From NCBI GenBank assembly GCA_958295895.1, contig CATQHI010000003.1, positions 434,001-498,000 of the forward strand: a DNA stretch of 64,000 nt, given 5' to 3'. Source of the stretch: Saprospiraceae bacterium (GTDB lineage: Bacteria; Bacteroidota; Bacteroidia; Chitinophagales; Saprospiraceae). Numbering within the stretch: the first letter of the stretch is position 1; every line of letters begins with the position of its first letter. The translations under genes and the position numbers were made by a program. Positions 24,377-34,441 of this stretch are shown here, piece after piece. The notes below the pieces were generated by a model. That model did no database searches. It was given only the letters and a program-made list of their open reading frames with translations, and was not told the DNA's origin.

Positions 24377-25912
24377 ATGGAAAAGTACATCAACCTATTT
24401 GATTTCTCGCAGAAGGTGAACTACCGGATCGAGATCCTCTCCGGACTTACCGTTGCCCTGGCCCTGGTGCCCGAGGCGGTGGCCTTCGCGTTTCTGGCGG
24501 GCCTGCCGCCGCTGACCGGACTCTACGCCGCCTTCGTGATGGGTATCGTCACGGCGGTACTGGGCGGCCGGCCCGGCATGATATCGGGAGCCACTGGAGC
24601 GGTGGCCGTCGTAATCGTGTCGCTGGCCCAGTCGCACGGCATCGAGTACATCTTTGCTACCGTGGTGCTGGCGGGAATAATTCAGATGATCGCAGGCTTT
24701 CTGCGGCTCGGAAAACTGATGCGGCTGGTGCCCCACCCCGCCATCTTCGGCTTCGTGAACGGGCTGGCCATCATCATTTTCATGGCGCAGCTGGACCAGT
24801 TCAAGAATCCGGACACCGGGGCCTGGTTGACGGGGCCGTCGCTGCTGATGTTCAGTGCTCTGGTGCTGGTGACTATGGCTATCATCTGGGGTCTGCCGCG
24901 GCTTACTAAGGCGGTGCCGGCCTCACTGGTTGCTATCCTAACTGTATTTGGTATTGTAGCTGCACTGGGCATCGAGACCACGACGGTGGGTGATCTAGCG
25001 AGTATTGCCGGCGGCTTTCCGCCCTTTCACATTCCGCAGGTGCCGCTTACCTTCGAGATGCTGAGCGTAATCGCCCCCTATGCGCTGATCGTGGCCGGAG
25101 TGGGATTGATTGAAAGCCTGCTAACCCTCAATATCATCGATGAGATCACCGAGACACGGGGACGCGGGAACAAGGAAGCTGTAGCTCAGGGAGCAGCCAA
25201 CATACTATCGGGCTTTCTCTCCGGCATGGGCGGCTGTGCGATGCTCGGCCAGTCGTTGATCAACATCAGTGCGGGTGCACGAGCCCGGCTATCGGGGATC
25301 GTGGCGGCGGTGATGCTGCTGGTGTTCATCATGTTCGGTAGTAGCCTGATCGAACTGGTGCCGATGGCGGCACTTACCGGACTGATGATTATGGTGGCCG
25401 TGGGTACCTTCGAGTGGGCGAGCCTGCGCACCTTTGGTAAGATGCCGAAGTCAGACCTACTTGTAATGGTACTGGTGACCCTGGTGACCATCTTCCTGCA
25501 CAACCTGGCCCTGGCCGTCATCGTAGGCGTGATCATCGCGGCGCTCAACTTTGCCTGGGAGAGTGCTAAGCGCATCCGCGCCCGCAAACACGTGGACGAG
25601 CGGGGCGTGAAGCACTATGAGATTTACGGTCCGCTCTTCTTCGGCTCGGTGGCGGTGTTCAATGAGAAATTCGACGTGCTGGGCGATCCGGACGAGATCG
25701 TAATCGACTTCCGGGAGAGCCGCGTGGTGGATATGTCGGCTATCGAAGCACTCAATAAACTCACGGAACGCTACCACCGGGTAGGTAAAAAGGTACACCT
25801 ACAGCACTTGAGCAAAGACTCCCGCCGGCTACTCAATAAAGCCGATGCTATTATTGAGGTCAACCTAGTCGAGGACCCCACCTATAAGGTAGCGGTAGAT
25901 CAACCGGCCTAA
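24377..25912 (+). CDS. SulP family anion permease with STAS domain
   Basis: A 511-residue SLC26/SulP transporter, probably for sulfate or bicarbonate. It begins with the typical NLFDFSQKVNYRIEILSGLTVALALVPEAVAFAF first helix. Ten or more hydrophobic helices follow up to about residue 400, then a C-terminal STAS domain (YEIYGPLFFGSVAVFNEKFD, EIVIDFRESRVVDMSAIEAL). The frame is open further upstream, but the family start and the promoter at 24279 favour 24377; ATG 24347 is a second choice. It is an isolated gene between ferredoxin and coaE. Confidence 0.92.
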   Translation: MEKYINLFDFSQKVNYRIEILSGLTVALALVPEAVAFAFLAGLPPLTGLYAAFVMGIVTAVLGGRPGMISGATGAVAVVIVSLAQSHGIEYIFATVVLAGIIQMIAGFLRLGKLMRLVPHPAIFGFVNGLAIIIFMAQLDQFKNPDTGAWLTGPSLLMFSALVLVTMAIIWGLPRLTKAVPASLVAILTVFGIVAALGIETTTVGDLASIAGGFPPFHIPQVPLTFEMLSVIAPYALIVAGVGLIESLLTLNIIDEITETRGRGNKEAVAQGAANILSGFLSGMGGCAMLGQSLINISAGARARLSGIVAAVMLLVFIMFGSSLIELVPMAALTGLMIMVAVGTFEWASLRTFGKMPKSDLLVMVLVTLVTIFLHNLALAVIVGVIIAALNFAWESAKRIRARKHVDERGVKHYEIYGPLFFGSVAVFNEKFDVLGDPDEIVIDFRESRVVDMSAIEALNKLTERYHRVGKKVHLQHLSKDSRRLLNKADAIIEVNLVEDPTYKVAVDQPA

Positions 25913-25946
25913 CACCGTGCTATCTTACCGGTCTTAACCAACGCAT

Positions 25947-26528
25947 ATGCCCAAGCGGATCGGTATTACCGGAAACATGGGGGCGGGTAAGACCACCGTC
26001 TGTCGGGAATTCGAACGACTTGGCGTACCCGTCTACTACGCCGACGATCGGGCCAAGCGCCTCATGGTGGAAGATGCCGTACTGCGCGAGGCCATCGTTA
26101 ACCGTTTCGGGGAGCGGGTGTATACGGCCCAAGGCCTCGACCGGGCCTACCTCGGCAATCGCGTGTTTGGTGACGCCCTGGCACTGGCCGATCTGAATAG
26201 CCTGGTGCATCCGGTAGTAGGCCGCGACGGGAATACGTGGCACGAGCGGCAGACGCATCCCTACACCCTCCACGAGGCGGCCATCTTGTTCGAAATCGAC
26301 GCTGCCGCCAGTTACGATGAGGTCGTGGTGGTAAGTTGTCCGGTAGGGGAACGACGCCGGCGGGTCATGGAGCGCGACCGAATCAGTGCAGCGCAATTCG
26401 AGCAACGCGCTGCTAAACAGTGGTCGGACGAGCGCAAGGAAGCGGCGGCGGACTATCTCATTACCAACGATGGGCGCACCCTGCTACTACCCCAAATCCT
26501 GGTCCTCGACCGGCAGTTCCGCACTTAA
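25947..26528 (+). CDS. coaE: Dephospho-CoA kinase
   Basis: A 193-residue P-loop kinase performing the last step of CoA biosynthesis. It shows the P-loop GITGNMGAGKTTV, YYADDRAKRLM, the LNSLVHPVV region, LFEIDAAASYDEVVVVSCPVGERRRRVMERD with its CoA-binding lid, and the terminal DYLITNDG. A TATCTTAC box (25920-25927) lies 19 nt upstream of the ATG. Length is normal. Confidence 0.94.
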   Translation: MPKRIGITGNMGAGKTTVCREFERLGVPVYYADDRAKRLMVEDAVLREAIVNRFGERVYTAQGLDRAYLGNRVFGDALALADLNSLVHPVVGRDGNTWHERQTHPYTLHEAAILFEIDAAASYDEVVVVSCPVGERRRRVMERDRISAAQFEQRAAKQWSDERKEAAADYLITNDGRTLLLPQILVLDRQFRT

Positions 26529-26569
26529 TGCGCTACGTTGTCGTTTCCTCAGGACCAATACCGGATCCT

Positions 26570-27177
26570 ATGCGCTTTGTGAGCCTTCTGTTCGTTGCTT
26601 ATTTGTTTACCGCCTGTGCCTCCGAGTACGCGACCGACGACGCCCTGATCGATAGTACCTACGCGGTGGCCGGTCAGCCCGAGGTCGCCAGCCAGGCGCT
26701 GATGGCCGAGCCCGATACCGTTCCGCTACCGGATGCCGGCTATAATGACACGGTCGCGGGCAGCGGGGAGAACGCACCCCACCCCCTACGGACTGAAAAT
26801 CGACGAGGAAGGAGAAAACTACGCGGAGAGTAAGGGGGCCGCCCCTACAACTGCGACTGCACCCGCGGCCGCGGCCCAACAACTGCTGAGGGGACGCTGG
26901 GTCAATACCGCGGACGGGCAGGAACAGGTGGAACTCACGCCCACCCACTACAAAACCTACTACGAAGGGGAACTGCTGGTGGAGGAAAATATGGAATTTC
27001 ACGGCGTATGCCCCGATGCCTGTAGCGGGGGGGGTAAGTACGGGCAAGCCCTGCTTTACGATCTCCGGACCGGCGCAGACGGATTGCTACGGCATCGTGC
27101 GCCTGGATGAGGACCTACTGGAGCTGCAACTACTGGGCGTGAGCAACGAAACAATCGTATATCGGAGAGCGGACTAA
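26570..27177 (+). pseudogene. Lipoprotein gene broken by two homopolymer frameshifts
   Basis: The N-terminal frame (from 26570) encodes a lipoprotein signal MRFVSLLFVAYLFTAC and a Thr/Asp/Pro-rich segment. The sequence then continues coherently in the next frame after the C-rich run 26777-26786 (YGLKIDEEGENYAES ... THYKTYYEGELLVEENMEFH). After the G8 run at 27027-27034 it moves to the third frame (STGKPCFTISGPAQTDCYGI, then VRLDEDLLELQLLGVSNETI and a TAA at 27175). Each shift equals one extra base. The reconstructed protein is about 200 residues, family unknown. Either a real pseudogene, a phase-variable gene, or sequence errors. Confidence 0.7.
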
Positions 27178-27222
27178 GGAAGTGGCGGGGATGGTTAGCG
27201 AAAGTAGACATCCAGCGTATAT

Positions 27223-29547
27223 ATGTTTATGAAGCATATTCTAACCCTGCTACTTGCGGTGATTGTCCTACTACGTCTCGGGGCGCAACTGAACGCGGAA
27301 CTTGTCGGCAACCTGGACTACGACGTCGATGTAAATGACGTGTGGGGCTACGTGGCACCGGACGGAACCGAGTATGCACTGCTGGGCCTCTACGACGGCG
27401 TAGCGGTGATCTCCCTGGCCGACCCGGCCAATCCCGTGGAGGTAGGCCGCGTAAGGGGGCAGAATAGCAACTGGCGGGATATGAAAACCTACGGAGACTT
27501 TGGTTACGTAGTGGCCGATCAGGGGGATGCCGGACTCACCGTGATCGATCTGCGGAGTCTGCCGGACAGCGTGTCCTATACGACGCGGCAGTATACGGTG
27601 CCGGGATTTGGGCGAGCCTTCGTGCGGGCGCACAATCTGTACGTGGATAACGCACGCGGCCTGATTTTCGCCGCGGGGGGGGACCGGAACCTGAACGACG
27701 GGGGTATCCTGGTCTTCGATGCGGCGGCTGATCCGCTGGCCCCACCGTTAGTGGCGGTAGGGCCAGAGACCTACGCCCACGATGTGTACGTGCAGGACGG
27801 AGTGATGTACGCCTCGGAAATCTACCGGGGAGAGCTAGCTGTCTACGATATCACCGACCTGACAAAAATCACCAAGCTGGGGGTAACTTCCACGCCCTTC
27901 TCCTTCACGCATAATGCCTGGGCTACGGCGGACGGGCAGACGGTCTTCACTACCGATGAGCGGGCCAATGCTTCGGTGGCGGCCTATGACCTGTCGGACT
28001 ACGGGGACATCCGGTTGCTGGATGAGTACCGTCCGCTGAGCAGCCTGAATACGCGCACCATCCCCCACAACGTGCACGTGATCGACGACTTTTTGTCGAT
28101 CAGCTACTACACCGACGGGCTGCGGGTGGTGGACGCCAGCGATCCGGCGAACCTGATCGAGGTGGCCAACTACGATACCTGGCCGGGAGCGGATGGGGGG
28201 TTCAACGGAGACTGGGGGGCCTACCCTTTTCTTCCTAGCGGCCTTACCCTGGTGTCGGATCGGGCGACCGGACTCTACGTGATCGACGTAGACTACCAGC
28301 GGGCGGCGCGGCTAGCCGGAACGGTCAGCAATGCGGTAACCGGAGGGCCAATCAACGGGGCGGAAGTGGTAATTCTGGATGCTTACCTAAATCGGGGTAC
28401 TACGAATGCGGCCGGTCGGTATGCTACCGGGGTGGTCGTCAGTGAAACAGATACCTACCGTGTGCGGGTGAGCGCTCCGGGCTACTTCGCCGATACGGTG
28501 AGTGTCCGGCTGGCCAGCGGGCAGGAGGTGGTGCGATCGGTCGCGCTCGAACCACAGATTGTGGCGACTACGACGCTCTCCCTGCGTGACCGCGTCACGG
28601 ATGCGCCCATCGCGCTAGGACAGATAGTGTTAGTACGGGATAGTCTACAGTATCGTGCGGTGGGTGATACGCTGGCGCAGGTGACGCTCACCGACGTACC
28701 AAGTCAGGGTTACCAACTAACGGCTACGGCCTGGGGCTACCGGGAGCTGCGTATTCCGGAAGTGGAAATCAGCGCGCTAGCCGATACGGTGCTCTACCTG
28801 GAGCGCGGCTACGCGGATAGCTTCATTAGTGACCTGGGCTGGTCGGTCACGGGGGATACTACGGCCGGGGCGTGGCAGCGTGGTCCTGCCGGGGATGTAC
28901 AAGACATAGCCTACCTGACCGGGCCGGTGGATTCGTTGGCGGGTGATACCATCGTGGGTAGTAGGCGGACCGTACTGGTGTCACCGTACATTGATCTGAG
29001 GGCCTACCGGGACAATCCCATTCTATCCTACTCGTACTACGTGGCAAACGAAGCTCCTTTTGCGCCCGATGACTCGCTACGGGTGGAGCTGGCGGGGCCG
29101 GCCGGTGCGGTGCTGCTTGCAGTGTACGGGAGCACCGGGGGCGAGTGGCGCAAAGATAGTATTGACCTGACTGGAATGGCAAATTTATCCGACTCTCTAC
29201 AGCTGCAAATTTCGGTGAAAAAGCAGGGAGCGGACGGCAGGATCGAGGCGGGCTTTGACGACTTTTTGATTCGGGATGGAGACCTGACTTCGCCGGTTGG
29301 GCAGGTAACTTCCGACCGGGTCGAGCTGCGGGTGTATCCAAATCCTAGTGCGGCCTACTTTACGTTGGAACTACCGGCGGGTCTAGCTACCGGACGGATG
29401 CTGGAGGTGTACGATGTGGGGGGGGTGCGAGTGGAGCAGGTGAAGGTACCTGCGGGGAGCCGGCGGATTAACTTTGGGGCGGCGCTGCCGCGTGGGGGGT
29501 ATGTGGTGCGTTTGGGGAGACCGGCAGTTAGGGTGGTGAAGTGGTGA
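27223..29547 (+). CDS. Secreted LVIVD-repeat (choice-of-anchor B) protein with T9SS sorting domain
   Basis: A 774-residue exported protein. An N-terminal signal (MKHILTLLLAVIVLLRLGAQ) precedes LVIVD-type beta-propeller repeats (DYDVDVNDVWGYVAPDGTEY, YAHDVYVQDGVMYASEIYRG, HNVHVIDDFLSISYYTDGLR). A carboxypeptidase-regulatory-like segment follows (LAGTVSNAVTGGPINGAEVV), then a lectin-like beta-sandwich. A C-terminal type A sorting domain (LRVYPNPSAAYFTLELP ... GGYVVRLGRPAVRVVKW) indicates secretion through the type IX system and attachment to the surface. The ATG at 27229 (MKH) fits the signal peptide as well as the one at 27223. Confidence 0.85.
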   Translation: MFMKHILTLLLAVIVLLRLGAQLNAELVGNLDYDVDVNDVWGYVAPDGTEYALLGLYDGVAVISLADPANPVEVGRVRGQNSNWRDMKTYGDFGYVVADQGDAGLTVIDLRSLPDSVSYTTRQYTVPGFGRAFVRAHNLYVDNARGLIFAAGGDRNLNDGGILVFDAAADPLAPPLVAVGPETYAHDVYVQDGVMYASEIYRGELAVYDITDLTKITKLGVTSTPFSFTHNAWATADGQTVFTTDERANASVAAYDLSDYGDIRLLDEYRPLSSLNTRTIPHNVHVIDDFLSISYYTDGLRVVDASDPANLIEVANYDTWPGADGGFNGDWGAYPFLPSGLTLVSDRATGLYVIDVDYQRAARLAGTVSNAVTGGPINGAEVVILDAYLNRGTTNAAGRYATGVVVSETDTYRVRVSAPGYFADTVSVRLASGQEVVRSVALEPQIVATTTLSLRDRVTDAPIALGQIVLVRDSLQYRAVGDTLAQVTLTDVPSQGYQLTATAWGYRELRIPEVEISALADTVLYLERGYADSFISDLGWSVTGDTTAGAWQRGPAGDVQDIAYLTGPVDSLAGDTIVGSRRTVLVSPYIDLRAYRDNPILSYSYYVANEAPFAPDDSLRVELAGPAGAVLLAVYGSTGGEWRKDSIDLTGMANLSDSLQLQISVKKQGADGRIEAGFDDFLIRDGDLTSPVGQVTSDRVELRVYPNPSAAYFTLELPAGLATGRMLEVYDVGGVRVEQVKVPAGSRRINFGAALPRGGYVVRLGRPAVRVVKW

Positions 29548-29711
29548 GGGTACTTGAGTATCACCGCGGTTTGCTAGTTAGTTGTGACAGCTCGGGTGAC
29601 AATACTTTCCTGGATGAGTGGCACGGGAGTAACCCATACGAGATAAAATATTTTGTGTCATGCTTCGTACTTATAAAACAAATAATTACATTTATGGCAC
29701 ACTACACTACC

Positions 29712-29861
29712 ATGGCATCCACTACTCCCCGTTTTACCGCCGCTTACCTACTCAATCGCCTGACCGGCGGTGATGGCGGTGCAGCGCAAGTACTGCGCGA
29801 CGCGGCCGATCGGCAGCAGTACCTGACCCAGCTCAGCAATAAGGGGGTGGCCATAAAGTAA
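29712..29861 (+). CDS. Possible small protein, 49 aa
   Basis: This is the only open frame of interest in the 338-bp gap between the T9SS protein and the next gene. It encodes MASTTPRFTAAYLLNRLTGG and an amphipathic Ala/Gln/Arg-rich remainder ending in GVAIK; the ATG at 29694 would add 6 residues. A TACATTTA box (29687-29694) lies 17 nt upstream. No family was recognised. The rest of the gap (29548-29690) is A+T-rich and holds nothing else I can identify. Confidence 0.3.
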   Translation: MASTTPRFTAAYLLNRLTGGDGGAAQVLRDAADRQQYLTQLSNKGVAIK

Positions 29862-29872
29862 CTTTGGTCCGC

Positions 29873-29880
29873 TACCTTCG
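29873..29880 (+). promoter_or_regulatory. -7 box of the GT-C-like membrane protein gene
   Basis: TACCTTCG followed by 5 nt and the GTG start at 29886; a leaderless arrangement identical to that of the rimK-like gene. No -33 element was seen. Confidence 0.5.
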
Positions 29881-29885
29881 GGGCT

Positions 29886-31693
29886 GTGAAGCGTAGATCC
29901 CGTACCGCCCTGCTGGTTTGCTATCTGCTTATTGTAGCTACCCACCTGTACTATCCGAAGTGGCAGCAGCCCGCGGGAGAGGCTACGATTAGCTACGATG
30001 TGTCGGGGTACTATATGTACCTACCGGCGGTGTTTATTTACCACGACCTACGGGAGCTAAGATTCTTGCCGGAGATTATAGCGGACTACCGGCCGACTGA
30101 CGATCCGTATCAGGCCTTTACCACGCCCGAGGGACACCGGGTGATGAAGTACAGCCTGGGGCAGTCGCTACTCTATGCTCCTTTCTTTGGCCTGGCCCAC
30201 GCTTTCGCTACCGTGAGCGGGGCCTATCCGGCAGATGGCTTCTCTCTACCCTACCAACTGGGCGTGTCGCTCAGTGCGCTATGCTTCAGCTTTTTAGGAC
30301 TTTACCTAGTGTGCCGCGTGCTGCGTCGGTACTACGCTGACGGGGTGGTAGCCACGACGCTGCTGCTGATCACCTTCGCGACGAACTACCTCAATTACAG
30401 CGCGATCGACGGAGCGTTGACGCACAACTACCTCTTCACACTCTACGCGCTGCTCATTTTTCTGAGCGACCGGCTGTACCGTCGGCGTCGGCCCGCCTGG
30501 ATTCAATTTGCTAGTATCGGATTACTGGTGGGCCTGATGGCCCTGGTGCGCCCGACCGAGATACTTGCCGTACTGATTCCGGTGTTTTGGGGGGTATCGG
30601 TTGATCGGCAGGCCCTACTGGATCGATTCGCGTTCCTAAAGCGGCACGCTACGAAGATTGGGCTGGCGGCTGCGTTATGTCTAGCGGTGGGCTCACTGCA
30701 GCTAGTGTACTGGCACTATGCTTCCGGGGACTGGATCGTGTACAGCTACCAGGATCAGGATTTGACTGGCTGCGTCCGCACATTCGCGAAGGAATGTTTA
30801 GCTACAAAGCGGGCTGGCTGACCTACACGCCGGTGATGTGGTTTGCGCTGCTCGGGTTTTTACCGCTCTACCGGCGGCGGCAGGGTACTTTTTTAGCACC
30901 GGTGCTCCACACGGGCCTATTTATTTACGTGGCCTTCGCCTGGAGCATCTGGTGGTACGGGGGAAGTTTGGGACAGCGAACCCTGGTGCAGGCCTATCCG
31001 GTACTCGCCTTTCCGCTGGCCGCGACGTTAGCCTGGGTGGCCGAGCGGCGGGCAGTTTGGCGCGGCTTATTTACGGCCGTATGCCTCGTTTTTGTAGCCC
31101 ATAATCTTTGGTTTACCCACCAGGCACACCGGGGCGGGCTATTCGTGACGGAGTGGATGACCGGCGCGTACTACTGGCGTACTCTGCTCACCTTCGAGCG
31201 GGACAACGATAACTTCTTGCTACTGGATAATCCCGAATACTACCGCGGGCGGCCCACCGGAATAGATACGCTATACGTCAATGATTTTGAGGATGGGGAT
31301 GGCCGCCTCTGTCCGCAGCTAACCTCCTTTTCCGGGTCTGCAGGCTACTGCGTGTCCGACTCGGTTCAGAACACCCCGGAGTTCAAAGTTGAAGTTCCTC
31401 TGGCGCGCCGTCAGTGGGTAGAGGTATCGGCGGACTTCCTCAGCAGCGGACCCCGTTGGAATATTCACAACAGCGCGCAATTGGTGCTGCGGTTTTACCG
31501 GGACGGGGCGCCGGTCAAGGAGAATATTGTCCGACTGCACCGGGTCCTAAATGCGGAACCCCAGCGAAGGGTCAAGCTTCAGGCACGTGCCCCCTGGGAT
31601 GGAGCCGACGCCGTCGGGGTACTGGAATGGAACGGTGGGGCGGCCCAGCCCCCATTGATCATGGATAATCTGGTGATCGTCACTCTCGATTAG
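29886..31693 (+). pseudogene. Polytopic membrane protein (GT-C/PMT-like), one frameshift
   Basis: About 600 residues if repaired. The first frame (29886 to about 30757) has a signal-anchor, a long loop with YDVSGYYMYLPAVFIYHDLR, and several helices typical of GT-C glycosyltransferases/mannosyltransferases. It breaks after SYQDQ, and the continuation GFDWLRPHIREGMFSYKAGW (more helices and a C-terminal soluble beta domain) is in another frame. Insertion of one G near 30758-30760 (CAGGGATTT) would join them. The frames are otherwise clean, so the break is recent or a sequence error. Its 3' end overlaps the convergent GH113-like gene by 14 bp. Confidence 0.72.
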
Positions 31694-33538
31694 ACAAGGT
31701 GCGGTCAAGATAAAAACCGCGTAGTAGCTCGGCCGCGGGCTTCCCGCCGGGCGTGTAGCCGCGATCTTCGCTATCCCAGCGGTCGGAGTAGCCCAGGTAG
31801 CTGGGCCATTTCCAGACGAACATACCGGTGAGGCGACTGGAGGCGCTAGCGGCGGTAAGCAGGGCCCGGTAACTGCGTTCCTGATCGAGCACGCTGGCGG
31901 GTCGGTCCGCGGCCTCGGCGTGGGGGTTGATCCAGGCGCCCGCTACCGAACGGTACCCCACCTCGGTGAGCCAGAGGGGGCGGCCGGCAGCGGCACTGAT
32001 GCTATCGGCTAGGTGCATCCAGCGTGTGGCACCTGCGGTAAGTTGCTCGTCGGTCGCGGAGGCGGTACCGGCCAGGGGGTAGTAGCTGTTGAGTCCGATC
32101 ACGTCGAGGTCGCGCCAGAAGGTGATGTTTTCAAACTCCTGTCCCCAGTTTGCGGCGTAGGTCAACTGACCGCTGTACACCTTCCTTAATCGCGCGATCA
32201 GCTCGCGCCAGCGATCGGGATACTCTAGGGTAGCGTGGACGAGCTCGGTACCGATGCAGAGGGCAGCCACCCTTTCGCGCTCGGCCATGCGGGCGTAGTG
32301 AGTGATCCAGCGTTCGTAGGTGGTAAAAAAGTGATCCATTCGGCTTCGGTGGCGAAGTCGACCTGCCCCGGCCAGGCTCCCCCCACCCATATCTGGGGTT
32401 TGAGGAGTACGGCGAGATCACGTGCCTGCGCCTGCCGAATGGAGTAGGTAACGGCCCCATCGTTTTCGGAGCCTGCATCCGTGGGCACGAGCAGTGTGCC
32501 TACGCGATCGGCAGCGGGCATATAGGTATAGGGTACGATAGACACGGCGGTGATGTTCAGGGTCATGAGGCTATCGAATGAAGGAGCCACCTCGCTGCCG
32601 CCGTAGCCATTGTATACCCGGTAGCCCTCGTGGGCAAAGGTCATGCCGGCGTAGAAGGCGGGTAACTGTATTTCCACCTTATTGGTGCCTAGTAGCTGAT
32701 TGGCTACCAGGTGTACTTCACCCGCCCCGAATTGCACGGCAGCCATATTACCGCGCCGCAGGCCGATGCGTTCCACTGAGGGATAGAGGTACACATCGCG
32801 TAGGTGGGGGACAGAGTCACGATAAGTTACTAGGCGTGGTAAAAGGCTATCGATCACGTCTACCGCTGCCCCATCCATCGCGTAAAAGCTCAGGCTATCT
32901 ACCCGCCTGACTGGCCTGCCCGGTGGCGGAAGAGTTATTGCGCGGTGGGGGTCATAGGACCAGCCCGGATTGGCGTAATCTCCGAGTCGTAAGGTCCCAT
33001 CGCTATCCGTAATCTCGTAGGCCCACTGCCCGCTGAAGATGCTCCACCAGTTTTCTGACGCGGCCCTGCGTAAGTCCTGTACAAGCCCCGAGGGGTCCGC
33101 ACCAATCCGCAGGCCGATGGTCACGGGCATGGTATCCGAGGCGCTGAGGGGACTCAGTAAGTTATTCATAACTAAATGTTCTCCGGCCGTGTAGCCCAAG
33201 TCGCCGAGTATAGGTCCGAGGGCTCGCCCCAATTCCTGCGGTAGCTCGGTCCCGATAACGAGGGCCGGCAAGGTCGGATCATAGTCCGAGCACTCCTTGA
33301 GCACGAGGATTTTGTCCCGTGGCCGCTGGCGTAGCGTCTCCCGGGCCCAGTCGAGTAGCGCGGTGTCGGTAGAACAAACGATCAGCTGCCACGTAACGGC
33401 CCGCAGATTAGCTCGCTGCACCGTCCTACGGTCGAGAGGTACCCTACCTTCGGTGAGTGGGATTGCCTGCCGGGTACACTGCATCGCACCCGCGATCCCG
33501 CATAGCGCCAGTATGAGATATAGCAGCAACCGTGTCAC
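31680..33538 (-). pseudogene. GH113-like glycoside hydrolase with N-terminal extension, one frameshift
   Basis: The N-terminal frame (33538 to about 32330) has a signal peptide ending AGAMQC and a roughly 300-residue domain I do not recognise. It then enters a TIM barrel (GMTFAHEGYRVYNGYGGSEV). At a run of six A (plus strand 32325-32330) the frame shifts. The rest of the barrel follows: FFTTYERWITHYARMAER, ALCIGTELVHATLEYPDRW with the acid/base Glu, VIGLNSYYPL, and WLTEVGYRSVAGAW with the nucleophile Glu. One more base in the run restores EWITFFTTYERW. GH113 members are beta-mannanase-like. The GTG start overlaps the stop of the repaired GDPD gene by 4 bp, so the pair is an operon. Confidence 0.72.
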
Positions 33539-34441
33539 GGCTCCCGTAGCGCTTCGGCGATCCGGTCCGGGTAATCGGTGATGATGCCGTCGACGCCCTG
33601 CTCACGTAGCTCGCGCATCCGTGCCACTCCGTTGACCGTCCAGGGGGACGATGCGCATGCCCAGCGCCCTGGCCTCGGCGATCACGGCCGGGGTAAGGGG
33701 CTGCTCCCAGGGGCTGTAGATCGCCGGTACGAAGCCGAGCGCCTTCATTTTGGCGGCTACTCCACCCGGTGCCTCATCGAGGTAGGCCAGCTGTAGACTG
33801 GGATCGCGGTCGTGAATGACGGCCAGGGTCGGCGGATCGAAGCACTGGAGGGTAACCAAGTCCGGGTGGCCCCAGGCCAGAACATCCTCCACCACCAGAT
33901 CGACGAACGTAGCCCGGTCGGGCACCAGCTCCGGCTCCCAGTCAGGCTGGTACTTGAGCTCGATGTTGTAGCGGGGGGAGGGGCGGTCCTGCTGTACGCA
34001 GTACTGATCTACCGCGGCAAATACTGCGGCCAGGGTAGGCTTGGTGGCCGGTCGGCGGGCCTGCTCCGGGAAGCGGGGGTGAGGGCGCAGTCCGCAGTCG
34101 TAGGCAGCGATCTCCGTAGCGGTCAGCTGGCGTAGGCTGATCTGTCCGGTGATGGAGTCTCCCTGCGGCGTCTGGCAAATCGTGGGCTCCATGTACGGAT
34201 CGTGACTCACGACGACCCGGTCATCGGCCGAGATGACCACGTCGAGCTCCAGGGTGACCACCTCCGGGTAGCTCAGGGCACGGAGGAAGGCCGGGATGGT
34301 GTTTTCCGGGAGCAGCCCACGGGCCCCGCGGTGACCCTGCCAGTCGAAGGGAGAACTGCTCTGGGTCACCGACATGGCCTGACGGTTGGAGCTACAGCAG
34401 AGCAGAAGCAGGAGGGCAGTATATTTGAGTCCATGAAGCAC
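33535..34441 (-). pseudogene. Glycerophosphodiester phosphodiesterase lipoprotein, one frameshift near the C-terminus
   Basis: GDPD-family enzyme hydrolysing glycerophosphodiesters. It has a lipoprotein-like signal (ALLLLLCCSSN), catalytic HRGARGLLPENT, LELDVVISADDRVVVSHD, YNIELKY and VTLQCFDPPTLAVI. After ALGMRIVP the frame shifts at a G5 run (33643-33647). Removing one base gives the family-typical end [20 protein letters not shown] followed by ITDYPDR and a TGA at 33535. The GTG start at 34441 overlaps the divergent DUF2059 gene start by 9 bp, which is unusual, so the true start is uncertain. Confidence 0.8.
34420..34427 (+). promoter_or_regulatory. -7 box of the DUF2059 gene
   Basis: TATATTTG, a perfect match, followed by 5 nt (agtcc) and the ATG at 34433; predicted leaderless. 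It lies inside the 5' end of the divergent GDPD gene. Confidence 0.6.
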
